Assembly: GCF_029846255.1 (NCBI RefSeq)
Contig: NZ_JARVWQ010000002.1
Location: forward strand, 1,265,473-1,329,472
DNA from: Amnibacterium sp. CER49
Lineage (GTDB): Bacteria > Actinomycetota > Actinomycetes > Actinomycetales > Microbacteriaceae
DNA length: 64,000 nt
Direction of reading: 5' to 3'
Below the pieces are notes generated by a model, which ran no database searches, was not told the origin of the DNA, and saw nothing but the letters and a program-made list of their open reading frames with translations. This document shows positions 7,979-16,557 of the stretch, piece after piece; positions within the stretch are counted from its first letter, which is position 1; the number at the start of each line of letters is the position of its first letter. The position numbers and the translations under genes were made by a program.

Positions 7979-8985
7979 GCCTCGCGCTGCTTCGGCGAGC
8001 TGTCGGCGGTGCGCTTCGGGTCGCGCTCGATGACGCCGTCGAGCACCTGGTCGATGCGCTCCATGAGCTCGAGCGGGATGTTCACGCCGGACGCCTTGAC
8101 GTTCTCGACGACCTGCTCGGGCCGGGAGGCGCCGATGATCGCGGAGGCGACGTTGTCGTTCTGCAGCGTCCACGCGATGGCGAGCTGCGCGAGCGACAGG
8201 TCGAGCTCCTGCGCGATCGGCTGGAGGTCCTGCACCTTCGTGAGCACGTCGTCGCGCATCCAGCGGGCGATCATGTTCGCGCCGCCCTTCTCGTCGGTGG
8301 CGCGGCTGCCCTCCGGCGGCTGCTGGCCCGGCTTGTACTTGCCGGTGAGCACGCCCTGCGCGATCGGCGACCAGACGATCTGCGAGATGCCGAGCTCCTT
8401 CGAGGCGGGCACGACCTCGCCCTCGATGACGCGCCAGAGCGCGGAGTACTGGGGCTGGTTCGAGATGAGCTGGAAGCCGAGGTCCTTCGCGAGCGCGGCG
8501 CCCTCGCGCAGCTGGTCGGCGGTCCACTCGCTCACGCCCACGTAGAGCACCTTGCCCATGCGGACGAGGTCGGCGAACGCCTGCATCGTCTCCTCGAGCG
8601 GCGTGAAGTGGTCGAAGCGGTGCGCCTGGTAGAGGTCGACGTAGTCGGTCTGCAGGCGCGACAGCGAGCCGTCGATCGACTCCATGATGTGCTTGCGCGA
8701 GAGCCCCAGGTCGTTGTGGCCCTTCGGGCCGGTAGGCCCGAAGACCTTCGTGAAGACCTCGACGGACTGCCGTCGCTCGCCCTGCAACGCCTCGCCGAGC
8801 ACCGTCTCCGCGCCGGTGTTCGCGTAGACGTCCGCGGTGTCGAAGGTGGTGATGCCGTTCTCGAGCGCGGCCTTCACGCACGCGACGGCCTGGTCGTTCT
8901 CGACCTGGGACGCGTGGGTCAGCCAGTTGCCGTAGGTGATCTCCGAGACCTTGAACCCGGACCGGCCGAGATAGCGGAACTGCAT
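7975..8985 (-). CDS. Aldo/keto reductase, Kv-beta/YghZ-like
   Basis: A 336-residue NADP(H)-dependent TIM-barrel oxidoreductase. The tetrad is visible: Asp in TFDTADVY, its Tyr, Lys in VFTKVFG, and His in LYQAHRFD. The C-terminal SAIIGASRPEQV segment binds the cofactor. Length and the opening MQFRYLGRSGFKVSEI put it with the aldo/keto reductases related to potassium-channel beta subunits and glyceraldehyde-3-phosphate reductase YghZ. It starts at an ATG with a GGAAGGA ribosome-binding site and leads an operon with the aldose epimerase and a lipoprotein. Substrate unknown; a sugar aldehyde would fit the neighbour. Confidence 0.9.
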   Translation of the reverse strand: MQFRYLGRSGFKVSEITYGNWLTHASQVENDQAVACVKAALENGITTFDTADVYANTGAETVLGEALQGERRQSVEVFTKVFGPTGPKGHNDLGLSRKHIMESIDGSLSRLQTDYVDLYQAHRFDHFTPLEETMQAFADLVRMGKVLYVGVSEWTADQLREGAALAKDLGFQLISNQPQYSALWRVIEGEVVPASKELGISQIVWSPIAQGVLTGKYKPGQQPPEGSRATDEKGGANMIARWMRDDVLTKVQDLQPIAQELDLSLAQLAIAWTLQNDNVASAIIGASRPEQVVENVKASGVNIPLELMERIDQVLDGVIERDPKRTADSSPKQREA

Positions 8986-9072
8986 GCGGCGTCCTTCCCT
9001 CGCGACTGCTTCCTGCTGCCGAGGCTACTGAACGCTCGCCGGACGCTGACTCGACGCCCAGCCGGAGCCGCC

Positions 9073-9078
9073 TACGGT
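9073..9078 (+). promoter_or_regulatory. -10 box of a leaderless promoter
   Basis: TACGGT, 7 bases before the GTG at 9086, with no Shine-Dalgarno in the gap. Confidence 0.5.
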
Positions 9079-9085
9079 TCCGGCC

Positions 9086-9802
9086 GTGGGTGGGAAGGAC
9101 TCCGCGGCGACCTCAGCGGCGGCGCTGACCGGGCGCGCGCTGCGCGTGGTGATGGCGGCCCTCCTGCGCGTGCGCGGCCCGCGGCCGATCCACACGACCG
9201 GGCTGGTGCTCACCGGCGTGCTCCTGCGGCAGCCGCACCTGCCCGTGCGCTCCGGCATCGCGTGGATCGACGACCGCGAGCCGAGCGAGACCGGCGTCGT
9301 CGCCCGGCTGTCGCGCGGCGCATCCGTTCCGGCACCGCTGCCCGACGTGCAGGGCCTCGCGGTGCGCACCCGCAGCCCCGGCGGCGTCGCGGACCTGCTG
9401 CTGTCGAGCACCGGGCTCGGGGTGCCCGGGCGGTTCCTGCTCGCGCCGAGGTGGCGACCGGCGCCGTCGACGATGAGCACGCTGATGCCCTACCGCGGGC
9501 CGGACGGTCCCGTGCTGGTGGCGGCACGGAGCCTCAGCCCGAGCGTGCTGCCCGCGCGGACGGCGCACGTGCGGCGGACGCTGCTGCACGTGCCGTGGAC
9601 GCTCGAGCTGCTCTTCGCGACGCCGCGCGGCCGCTGGCACCGCTTCGCGACGCTCGAGCTGGCCGCGGCGCCGGGCGAGCTCGACGACGGCGACCTCCGG
9701 TTCGACCCGATCCTCAACCCGCTGCCGGGCGCGGAGACCTACGAGTGGACCCGGGTGCTGCGGGAGCCGTCCTACGCGACGGCCCGCCGGGGCCGGCCCT
9801 AG
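9086..9802 (+). CDS. Hypothetical protein, possibly catalase-superfamily-like
   Basis: A 238-residue protein without signal peptide or clear membrane helices. The segment RGPRPIHTTGLVLTGVLL (about residues 30-47) faintly resembles the His-containing opening of catalase-like heme proteins, and later segments (GRFLLAPRWRPAP, then MPYRGPDGPVLVAARS) recall small actinobacterial proteins that have been grouped with that fold. This is a by-eye impression, not a firm call. The GTG start is chosen because a TACGGT box lies 7 bases upstream. The last 4 bases overlap the convergent TOPRIM gene. Confidence 0.6.
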   Translation: MGGKDSAATSAAALTGRALRVVMAALLRVRGPRPIHTTGLVLTGVLLRQPHLPVRSGIAWIDDREPSETGVVARLSRGASVPAPLPDVQGLAVRTRSPGGVADLLLSSTGLGVPGRFLLAPRWRPAPSTMSTLMPYRGPDGPVLVAARSLSPSVLPARTAHVRRTLLHVPWTLELLFATPRGRWHRFATLELAAAPGELDDGDLRFDPILNPLPGAETYEWTRVLREPSYATARRGRP

Positions 9803-10353
9803 CCGACGGCCGCGTCGAGGGCCTGCACGAGCGGCGGAGGCAGCTCGTCAGGACGGAGCGCAGCGGTGAGCGCGGCCGCCGCACGCTCCTTCCGTCCGCT
9901 CGCCGTGCCGAGGAACCGGTGCAGCTGTGCCGCCATCCCGCGGTCCCGCTGCGCGGGCTGCCCCTGGAAGGTGCGGAACGCGTGCAGATCACCCAGCGCG
10001 GCGAGCACGGCGAGCGCCCGGTCGGCACCGAGCGCGCGGAGCAGCTCCTCCTCGAGGTCCCGCTCGCACCAGTGGAGGGAAGGCACGACCGGCAGCCGCG
10101 GCACCGCGGCCCGGACCCAGGCGGCCTCGCCCGCATCGGCGAGCACGACGACCCGCGCATCGGGGGCGGCCGTCACGACCTCGGTGGCCGTCCGCACGAG
10201 GTTCGTGATCCCGCCCATCGGCACCACCGCGACCCGGGCAGCGGCGAGGTCCCGCCCGGCCACGTGGGCGGCGGTGAGCAGGGCGGCACGGTCGCTCCGG
10301 CCCTCGACGAGCACGACGCCCCGCGCGTCGACACGGAGGAGGCTCACTCCCAC
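9799..10353 (-). CDS. TOPRIM-domain protein
   Basis: A 184-residue protein built around a TOPRIM fold: VVLVEGRSDRAALLTAA (about residues 13-29, predicted metal-binding Glu17), MGGITNLVRTA (about 46-56), and VVVLADAGEAA (about 68-78, Asp73). The C-terminal half is helical (ERDLEEELLRALG and beyond) as in OLD-like nucleotidyl transferase/hydrolase proteins, but there is no ATPase domain. The second acidic DxD of typical TOPRIM nucleases is not obvious. The gene is coupled to the CoA-transferase upstream: GTG at 10347 gives a GTGA overlap, and GTG at 10353 is 6 bases longer; the true start is one of these. A nuclease or nucleotide-sensing role is possible but unproven. Confidence 0.75.
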   Translation of the reverse strand: MGVSLLRVDARGVVLVEGRSDRAALLTAAHVAGRDLAAARVAVVPMGGITNLVRTATEVVTAAPDARVVVLADAGEAAWVRAAVPRLPVVPSLHWCERDLEEELLRALGADRALAVLAALGDLHAFRTFQGQPAQRDRGMAAQLHRFLGTASGRKERAAAALTAALRPDELPPPLVQALDAAVG

Positions 10354-11678
10354 GCCGGCGGATCGCCGCCGAGCGGCACGGGGCCGGCCTCGAACCGCAG
10401 CGGGGCGCCGGCGACCTCGAGCGGCAGCGGCGGCAGCTCGGCGTCGCCCCAGGGCGTGGCGATCCGCCTGAGCATCGGCGCCGGCGCCTCGCGAGCGGGC
10501 TCCCCCGGTCCCGCCTGCTGCAGCGCCGCGGCGGTCCGGGCCAGCGACAGCCGGGCCCGGTACCCGCGGCCGTCACGGTGCCGGGCGGCGATGCCGGTGA
10601 CCGCGGCCGCAGCCATCAGCCAGCCGGTCGCCTGGTCGAGCGCCTGCACGGGCAGCGGCACGGGCCGGTCCGCGCCTCGCCGGCGCATGCCGCGCTCGGC
10701 GACGCCGGACGACATCTGCACCAGGCTGTCGAAGCCGCGCCGGCCGGCCCACGGCCCCGTCCAGCCGTACGCGTCGAGGGCGACCTCGACGAGGCCGGGC
10801 CGGATCCGGGCGCGCTCCACGTCGCCGAGCCCGAGCGACTCGAGCGCATCGGCGCGGTAGCCGGAGACGAGCACGTCGGCCTCGGCGAGCAGCGCGACCA
10901 GCCGGTCGCGGCCCTCCGCTGCGCGAGCGTCGAGGCGGGCCGCGCGCTTGCCGAGGGTCATCTCGGGCACGACCGCCGGCTCGTCCCAGTCGGGCGGGTC
11001 GACGCGGAGCACCGCGGCGCCGGCCGCGGCGAGCGCCCGCGTCGCGGCGGGTCCGGCGAGCACGCGGGTGAGGTCGAGCACGCGGACGCCGGCGAGCGGT
11101 CGCCGCGGATGCGGGGCCGGGCCCCGCTGCCCCGCCTCGAGCCGCTCGACGGCGACGAGCGGCTCCGCCTGGACGGCGCTCCCCTGCACGTGCGCGGCCC
11201 ACGCCTCCGGGCTGCGCATCGTGGCCGCGCATCCGCCCGCCCCGACCACGGCGGCCTCGAGCTCGTCGGCGTCCCAGGTGCGGACGGCGGACGCGACCGC
11301 CTCCCGCTCCTCGGCCGTGCCGAGCACCGCGAGCGCCGCCCGACGGTGGTGGGGCGCGTTCGTGTGCAGGCGGATCCAGCCGTCGCGCGCGGCGTAGTCG
11401 CCCGCGATCGGGTCCCACGGCGAGGGCAGGGCCCAGCCGACCGGGCGGAGCGCGGGGCCGAACCAGGTGCAGGCGAGCGCCCGGTCGACGCGCACCTCGG
11501 CCGCACCCGGCAGCAGGTGCGCGCGCGCGTCGCCGAAGGTCGCGACCGAGGCGGCGGCGAGCTCGTTCACGGCGTAGACGGACTCGAGCGTGCCGGCACC
11601 CCCGACGACGGCGACCGGATCGAGGCCGAGCGCGGCGCACGCCTCGGCGCGCAGCGCGGATTCCGCGGGCGCCTCCAT
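10344..11678 (-). CDS. CoA-transferase, CaiB/BaiF family
   Basis: A 444-residue cytoplasmic protein. The classic CaiB opening (GVRVLDLTRVLAGPAATRAL, ending RVDPP) does not begin the protein but starts near residue 198. Residues about 75-110 (IAGDYAARDGWIRLHTN) look like the part usually found late in the family. The probable catalytic aspartate is Asp348 in QALDQATGWL. This long two-part form occurs in other bacteria; family members move CoA between carboxylic acids through a CoA-Asp thioester. The ATG has TAGCGT 7 bases upstream, so the mRNA may be leaderless. It is the first gene of an operon with the TOPRIM protein, an unusual partner. Acid substrate unknown. Confidence 0.85.
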   Translation of the reverse strand: MEAPAESALRAEACAALGLDPVAVVGGAGTLESVYAVNELAAASVATFGDARAHLLPGAAEVRVDRALACTWFGPALRPVGWALPSPWDPIAGDYAARDGWIRLHTNAPHHRRAALAVLGTAEEREAVASAVRTWDADELEAAVVGAGGCAATMRSPEAWAAHVQGSAVQAEPLVAVERLEAGQRGPAPHPRRPLAGVRVLDLTRVLAGPAATRALAAAGAAVLRVDPPDWDEPAVVPEMTLGKRAARLDARAAEGRDRLVALLAEADVLVSGYRADALESLGLGDVERARIRPGLVEVALDAYGWTGPWAGRRGFDSLVQMSSGVAERGMRRRGADRPVPLPVQALDQATGWLMAAAAVTGIAARHRDGRGYRARLSLARTAAALQQAGPGEPAREAPAPMLRRIATPWGDAELPPLPLEVAGAPLRFEAGPVPLGGDPPAWE

Positions 11679-11685
11679 GAGCGGG

Positions 11686-11691
11686 ACGCTA
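11686..11691 (-). promoter_or_regulatory. -10 box of a leaderless promoter (CoA-transferase)
   Basis: TAGCGT on the minus strand, 7 bases before the ATG at 11678. Confidence 0.5.
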
Positions 11692-11711
11692 CGCCCGAGG
11701 AGGATCCGCGG

Positions 11712-12338
11712 TCAGGCGTTCGTGCCCGCGGTGGAGCGGATCTCGCGGAGGACGGGCTCGAGCGCCGCGAACACCTGGACGAGCTCGACGACGCCGACGA
11801 CGATGCCGAGCACCGTCAGGGCGATGTAGACCCAGAGCGGCGCGTACCCCTTGTGCACCCGGCGGTGCAGCACCACCGTGCGGCCGATGATGTAGACCGG
11901 CGCCGGGATGAACGCGAACGCCCAGTGGAACGGCCGCACGATGCCGATGCGCTTGAGGGCCGACCAGTCGAAGTAGGCGAGCACCACGCCTGCCGCGTAG
12001 AGCACGAGGCCCAGCAGCTGCGCGAGCAGCACGCCGGGCGAGGCGACGGGCGTCGTGGTCACGCCCGGGTGCTCCAGCCCGCGGCGCACCGCCTCCTGCA
12101 TCCGCCCGGCCGGGTCCTGCAGCACCGACGCGACGAGCGAGACGAGCGGCAGCAGCACGTAGAGCCAGATGAACACGGTGTTCACCCGTGCGCCGTCGGG
12201 AAGCGCCGGCTGCGAGATCCCGGCCGCCCACGTGCCGGCCGAGACGTGCTCGGTCCAGGCGCGGCCGTCCCAGTAGCGCTGGCCCTGGTTGCCGGCGGGA
12301 TCGGGGTACCAGCCGGGCGCGGGCGCGTCGGAGCTCAT
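11712..12338 (-). CDS. DUF2510 membrane protein
   Basis: A 208-residue protein. Residues about 7-32 form a DUF2510 module (PGWYPDPAG, then RYWDGRAWTEH), a short Trp-rich cytoplasmic segment common at the N terminus of actinobacterial membrane proteins. After it come about four hydrophobic helices (roughly 55-75, 105-125, 135-155 and 170-190) separated by short loops, one holding the charged RRVHKG. There are no catalytic motifs. The ATG is preceded by AAGGAC about 7 bases upstream. It stands alone. Function unknown. Confidence 0.8.
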   Translation of the reverse strand: MSSDAPAPGWYPDPAGNQGQRYWDGRAWTEHVSAGTWAAGISQPALPDGARVNTVFIWLYVLLPLVSLVASVLQDPAGRMQEAVRRGLEHPGVTTTPVASPGVLLAQLLGLVLYAAGVVLAYFDWSALKRIGIVRPFHWAFAFIPAPVYIIGRTVVLHRRVHKGYAPLWVYIALTVLGIVVGVVELVQVFAALEPVLREIRSTAGTNA

Positions 12339-12414
12339 CGGGGTCCTTCTCGAGTAGGGGCCGCGCGAGCCTAAGGCCCCGTCGCGACACCGTCCAGACC
12401 CCGTCGTGCCCGCA

Positions 12415-12480
12415 TCCGCATGCCGTCGGGACAGGTGCAGGCGGACGAGCGCAGACGGATGTCCCGACGGCATGCGGAAG
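12415..12480. terminator. Perfect 19-bp inverted repeat between prs and the DUF2510 gene
   Basis: TCCGCATGCCGTCGGGACA (12415-12433) is exactly mirrored at 12460-12478 around a 26-base loop. It starts about 20 bases beyond the stop codon of prs on the minus strand and is well placed as its terminator. It shares three sequence blocks with 1211-1269, so it may also belong to a dispersed palindromic family. Confidence 0.6.
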
Positions 12481-12498
12481 CCGCGGGGCGGACGCGGC

Positions 12499-13476
12499 CT
12501 ACGCCGCCCCGTTGAACATCGACGTGACGGAACCGTCCTCGAAGACCTCGTGGATCGCGCGCGCGATGAGGGGCGCGATCGAGAGCACCTCGAGCGTGGC
12601 GAAGCGCTTGTCGTCGGGCAGCGGCAGCGTGTCGGTGACGATGACGCGGTCGATCGGGGCGCCCGACAGCCGCTCGACGGCGGGCGGCGAGAACACCGCG
12701 TGCGTGGCGGCGACGATGACACCGGTCGCGCCGTTCGCCTTGAGCGCCTCGGCGGCCTTCACGATCGTGCCGGCCGTGTCGATCATGTCGTCGACGAGCA
12801 GGCACATGCGGCCGCGCACGTCGCCGACGATCTCGTGCACCGTCACCTGGTTCGCCACCATCGGGTCGCGCCGCTTGTGGATGATCGCGAGCGGCACGTC
12901 GAGGTTGTCGCTCCACACGTCGGCGACCCGCACGCGGCCCATGTCGGGCGAGACGACCGTGAGGTTCGAGCGGTCGACGGTGGCGCGGATGTGCTCCATG
13001 AGCACGGGCATCGCGAACAGGTGGTCGAGGGGTCCGTCGAAGAAGCCCTGGATCTGCGCGGCGTGCAGGTCGACGGACATGATGCGCTCGGCACCCGCCG
13101 TCTTGAAGAGGTCCGCGATGAGGCGGGCCGAGATCGGCTCGCGGCCGCGGGACTTCTTGTCCTGGCGGGAGTACGGGTAGTACGGCGCCACGACGGTGAT
13201 CCGCTTCGCGGAGGCCCGCTTCAGGGTGTCGACCATGATGAGCTGCTCCATGAGCCACTCGTTGATCGGCGCCCCGTAGGACTGGATGACGAAGGCGTCC
13301 GCACCGCGGACGCTCTCCTCCATGCGGGTGTAGATCTCGCCGCTCGCGAAGGCGCGCACGTCGACGGGGAGGAGGGTGGTGTCGAGCTCGGCGGCGACCG
13401 CCTCGGCGAGCTCGGGGTGCGCCCGGCCACTGATCAGGACGAGTCGTTTCTCGCCCCTGGTCTTGATGCCGGTCAC
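12499..13476 (-). CDS. prs: Ribose-phosphate diphosphokinase (PRPP synthetase)
   Basis: A 325-residue enzyme that makes 5-phosphoribosyl 1-diphosphate from ribose 5-phosphate and ATP, feeding nucleotide, His and Trp synthesis. Visible motifs are the ATP-site PYYPYSRQDKK (about residues 98-108), the metal-binding VDLHAAQIQGFF (about 134-145), and the ribose-phosphate loop LVDDMIDTAGTI (about 227-238). Length matches the family. The GTG start overlaps the glmU stop by 4 bases (GTGA); glmU-prs is a conserved actinobacterial pair. A strong hairpin follows the gene. Confidence 0.97.
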   Translation of the reverse strand: MTGIKTRGEKRLVLISGRAHPELAEAVAAELDTTLLPVDVRAFASGEIYTRMEESVRGADAFVIQSYGAPINEWLMEQLIMVDTLKRASAKRITVVAPYYPYSRQDKKSRGREPISARLIADLFKTAGAERIMSVDLHAAQIQGFFDGPLDHLFAMPVLMEHIRATVDRSNLTVVSPDMGRVRVADVWSDNLDVPLAIIHKRRDPMVANQVTVHEIVGDVRGRMCLLVDDMIDTAGTIVKAAEALKANGATGVIVAATHAVFSPPAVERLSGAPIDRVIVTDTLPLPDDKRFATLEVLSIAPLIARAIHEVFEDGSVTSMFNGAA

Positions 13477-14930
13477 TGGCCCTCCGGGTCCTCCGGCGCA
13501 TCGCCGGCGCTCGAGGCCGCGGCCCGCGCGGCGGCCGTGCCCGGCCGGCTGCGCTCGACCCAGCCCTCGATGTTCCGTTGCGGCGCGACGTTCACGCCGA
13601 GCGCGCCGGCAGGCACGTCCTTGCGGACGACCGTGCCGGCGCCCGTGTACGCGCCGTCCCCGATCGTAACGGGGGCGACGAAGACGTTGTGGGAGCCGGT
13701 ACGTACGGCCGACCCCACCGCGGTCCGGTGCTTGTCGACCCCGTCGTAGTTCGCGGTGATCGTCCCGGCGCCGATGTTCGAGCGCTCGCCGACCGTCGTG
13801 TCGCCGATGTACGAGAGGTGCGGCACCTTCGAGCCGGCCCCGATCTCGGCGTTCTTCGTCTCGACGAACGTGCCGATCTTGCCGTCACGGCCGAGGTAGG
13901 TGCCGGGACGGAGGTACGCCCACGGGCCGACCTGCGCGCCGGCGCCGATCACGGCGAGCGTGCCGTCCGTGCGCGTCACGCGCGCGCCCGCCCCGATCTC
14001 GCAGTCGGTGAGGGTGGTGTCGGGACCGATCACCGCGTCGCGCTCGACGATCGTGGCACCCACGAGCTGCGTGCCGGGGCGGATCTCGACGTCCGGCTCG
14101 AGGCGCACCCGCGCGTCGATCCACGTGCTCGCCGGGTCGACGACGGTGACGCCGTCGAGCTGCCAGCGGCGCACGATGCGGTCGTTCAGGCGCCGCGCCA
14201 CGTCGGACAGCTGCGCCCGGTCGTTGACGCCCGCGACCGCATGCGGGTCGTGCGCCCGGACGGCCGCGACGCGGTGCCCGTCGTCGCGGAGGGCGCCGAT
14301 CACGTCGGTGAGGTACCGCTCCCCCTGATCGTTCGCCACCGACAGCGCCGCGAGCCGGTCGGCGAGCCCCTCGGCCCGGAACAGGTAGACGCCCGCGTTG
14401 ATCTCGTCGATCGCGCGCTCCTCGGGGGTCGCGTCGCGGTGCTCGACGATGCGCTCGAGGCCGCCGTCGGCCGACCGCACGACGCGCCCGTACCCGGCGG
14501 GGTCCTCGACGACGGCCGTGAGCACCGTCGCCGCGACGTCGGCGCCGCGGTGCGCGGCGAGCATCGGCTCGAGCGTCTCGAGGTCGAGCAGCGGCAGGTC
14601 GCCGTTCAGCACGAGCACATGGCTCGCGTCGCCCACCTCGGGCAGCGCCTGCTCGACCGCCCGACCGGTTCCGGGGATCCCGTCCTGGTCGACGATGCGC
14701 GCCTCCGGCACCGCGTCGAGCACCGCCGCGGCGACGGCGTCGCGCTCATGCCGCACCACGGCGACGACACGGCCGGGCTCGAGCGCGAGCGCGGTCGCGA
14801 GCACGTGCGCGACCATCGGCAGCCCGGCGATCGGGTGCAGCACCTTCGCGGTGCGCGACCGCATGCGGGTGCCCTGCCCTGCGGCGAGCACGACGACGGC
14901 GAGGCCGGCGGACGGAGGGGAGGCGGTCAA
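13473..14930 (-). CDS. glmU: Bifunctional GlmU: GlcNAc-1-P uridyltransferase / GlcN-1-P acetyltransferase
   Basis: A 485-residue cytoplasmic enzyme making UDP-GlcNAc for peptidoglycan. The N-terminal half has the nucleotidyltransferase signature VVLAAGQGTRMRS (about residues 12-24) and the KVLHPIAG segment; the NGDLPLL metal site is near residue 110. The C-terminal half is a left-handed beta helix of hexapeptide repeats with the acetyltransferase signature NIGAGTITANYDG. The start is TTG at 14930, placed 7 bases after AAGGAG, a rare start codon supported by a good ribosome-binding site. A tRNA-Gln gene lies just upstream. Confidence 0.97.
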   Translation of the reverse strand: MTASPPSAGLAVVVLAAGQGTRMRSRTAKVLHPIAGLPMVAHVLATALALEPGRVVAVVRHERDAVAAAVLDAVPEARIVDQDGIPGTGRAVEQALPEVGDASHVLVLNGDLPLLDLETLEPMLAAHRGADVAATVLTAVVEDPAGYGRVVRSADGGLERIVEHRDATPEERAIDEINAGVYLFRAEGLADRLAALSVANDQGERYLTDVIGALRDDGHRVAAVRAHDPHAVAGVNDRAQLSDVARRLNDRIVRRWQLDGVTVVDPASTWIDARVRLEPDVEIRPGTQLVGATIVERDAVIGPDTTLTDCEIGAGARVTRTDGTLAVIGAGAQVGPWAYLRPGTYLGRDGKIGTFVETKNAEIGAGSKVPHLSYIGDTTVGERSNIGAGTITANYDGVDKHRTAVGSAVRTGSHNVFVAPVTIGDGAYTGAGTVVRKDVPAGALGVNVAPQRNIEGWVERSRPGTAAARAAASSAGDAPEDPEGQ

Positions 14931-15023
14931 CTCGGGGCTCCTTCGAGAGACGGGGGTGCGTGTCCGATGGAGACCAGGGTGGCAGGGGCGGGCTGAGGGG
15001 ATGCGGATGGGCCGCCTCCGGAG

Positions 15024-15095
15024 CTCCGCCTCCAGGATTCGAACCTGGACCTCACGGCTCCAAAGGCCGTCGTGCTGCCGTTACACCAAGGCGGA
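15024..15095 (-). tRNA. tRNA-Gln (anticodon UUG)
   Basis: The minus strand folds as a full cloverleaf. The acceptor stem TCCGCCT pairs perfectly with AGGCGGA; the anticodon stem ACGGC/GCCGT holds the loop CTTTGGA with anticodon TTG; the T stem CCAGG/CCTGG encloses TTCGAAT. The discriminator base is G and no CCA is encoded. It reads CAA (and by wobble CAG) glutamine codons. It lies between the PadR gene and glmU, all on the minus strand. Confidence 0.96.
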
Positions 15096-15132
15096 TGGCA
15101 CGCACAGTGTGCCATCCGCCCGGCCTGCCGGG

Positions 15133-15741
15133 TCAGCGGTGGAGCAGGGCGGCGACCTCCGCCCGCACCTCGTCGAGCCGCCGCGCGAGCACCCCCGGCA
15201 CCTCCTCGAGCAGCGACCCGGCGGCGACCGCGGAGCGCAGATCGCCGCGCAGGTCGCCGCGGAAGCGGGCGAGCTGCGCCTCCGCCTGCGCGAGCGCCCT
15301 GCGCGACCGCACCCGCGGATCGTCCGCTTGCTCCTGCCGGGGCGGCGCGGCCCGCTGGTCGCGCGCGGCGGCCGCGAGATCGGCCCGCAGCGAGCGCATC
15401 GCGTCGTTCACCGAGCCGCGCACCTCGTCGGCGAGGCGTCGCACCGAGTCGGAGACCTGGTCCTCGAGCCCAGCGAGCTCGGGGCCGCGGCGCGCCAGCT
15501 CCTCGCGGCCGGCGTCGGTCACCGCGTAGACGGTGCGCCGCCCGTCGCTCTCCTTCGTGACGAGCCCCTCCTCCTCGAGCCGTGCGAGGCGGGGGTAGAT
15601 CGTGCCGGCGCTCGGCGCGTAGGTGCCGCCGAAGCGCTCCGACAGCGCCTGGATGAGGTCGTACCCGTGCATCGGCCGCTCGCCGAGCAGGCTCAGCAGG
15701 TAGAGCCGCAGCTGCCCGTGGGCGAAGATCGGCGCGCTCAT
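15133..15741 (-). CDS. PadR-family transcriptional regulator
   Basis: A 202-residue regulator. Residues about 8-80 form the PadR winged helix: HGQLRLYLLSLLGERPMHGYDL, then SAGTIYPRLARLEEEGLV and the beta wing GRRTVYAVT. The C-terminal part is a long charged helical region, probably a dimerising coiled coil. PadR proteins usually repress and are released by ligands. Its ATG overlaps the stop codon of the DUF4097 gene by 4 bases (ATGA), so both are made from one promoter upstream of 16538. That region carries a perfect CGAGATATATCTCG palindrome, a plausible autoregulatory operator (inference). Confidence 0.92.
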   Translation of the reverse strand: MSAPIFAHGQLRLYLLSLLGERPMHGYDLIQALSERFGGTYAPSAGTIYPRLARLEEEGLVTKESDGRRTVYAVTDAGREELARRGPELAGLEDQVSDSVRRLADEVRGSVNDAMRSLRADLAAAARDQRAAPPRQEQADDPRVRSRRALAQAEAQLARFRGDLRGDLRSAVAAGSLLEEVPGVLARRLDEVRAEVAALLHR

Positions 15742-16538
15742 GCCGGCACAGCCGTGAGCAGGCTCACCCCGCCGCTCACGGTGTTCGCCTTGAGCACGAG
15801 GCGCGGAGCGCCGTCCGCCCCGATCGACCCGGTGATCCGGCCCCGGTTCACCGTCACCGGCTGCGAGCCGAGCTGCAGGCGGCCGCTCGCGGTCGCGATC
15901 GTGTAGTCGACGCGGACGTCGGCGCCGAGGCGGGCCGTCATCGATCCGCTGACCGTGTTCACCGAGACCGTCTCGGCCGCGCCGGAGAGGTCGAGGTAGA
16001 CATCCGCGCTCACGGCGTCGCATGAGAACGCCCGCACCTCGCCCGAGGCGGTCACGTCGCCGCTCACGGTGTGCACGGCGAGGGCGCCCTCGTGGTCGCG
16101 GACCGACACCTCGCCGCTCACCGAGTTCAGCTGCACGTTCCCGGCGACGCCGTCGAGCACGAGGTCGCCGGACACCGAGCTGAGCGAGACGTCGCTCGTC
16201 AGGCCCGTCACGAGCACGGGCGCGCTGGCGACCCCGAGCTTCAGGGCGACGGCGCGCGGCACGAGCAGGCTCACGTCGGCACGCGCCGAGGTCGTGAGGT
16301 TCTTCATCGCGCCGAGCCAGTCGTCCCAGCGGACCTGCGTGTGGTCGATCTCCAGCCGGTCGCCGCTCTGCACGATGCGCAGCGGACGCCCGCTGACCGA
16401 GTGCACCTCGACCCGCGTGAACGTCTCGTCGTGGCCGAGGATGTCGACCTGCCCGCCCGCGAGGCCCACCTTGAGCCGCGCCACCCCCTCGAGGTCGAGC
16501 GTCGTCCCGTCCTCGATCATCCATTCCTCGTCGGCCAT
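15738..16538 (-). CDS. DUF4097-family beta-strand repeat protein
   Basis: A 266-residue protein with no signal peptide and no membrane helix. From about residue 40 onward it is built of short repeats around the phrase VSG (SVSGRPL, SVSGDL, SVSGEV, TVSGDV, TVSGSM, TVSGGV), spaced about 20 residues apart, as in the right-handed beta-helix DUF4097 (adhesin-like) family. The molecular role of this family is unknown. It is the first gene of a two-gene operon with a PadR regulator, a combination seen repeatedly in actinobacteria. The start ATG has GGAGAAGGGAA upstream. Confidence 0.85.
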   Translation of the reverse strand: MADEEWMIEDGTTLDLEGVARLKVGLAGGQVDILGHDETFTRVEVHSVSGRPLRIVQSGDRLEIDHTQVRWDDWLGAMKNLTTSARADVSLLVPRAVALKLGVASAPVLVTGLTSDVSLSSVSGDLVLDGVAGNVQLNSVSGEVSVRDHEGALAVHTVSGDVTASGEVRAFSCDAVSADVYLDLSGAAETVSVNTVSGSMTARLGADVRVDYTIATASGRLQLGSQPVTVNRGRITGSIGADGAPRLVLKANTVSGGVSLLTAVPA

Positions 16539-16557
16539 CGCCGTTCCCTTCTCCGTT

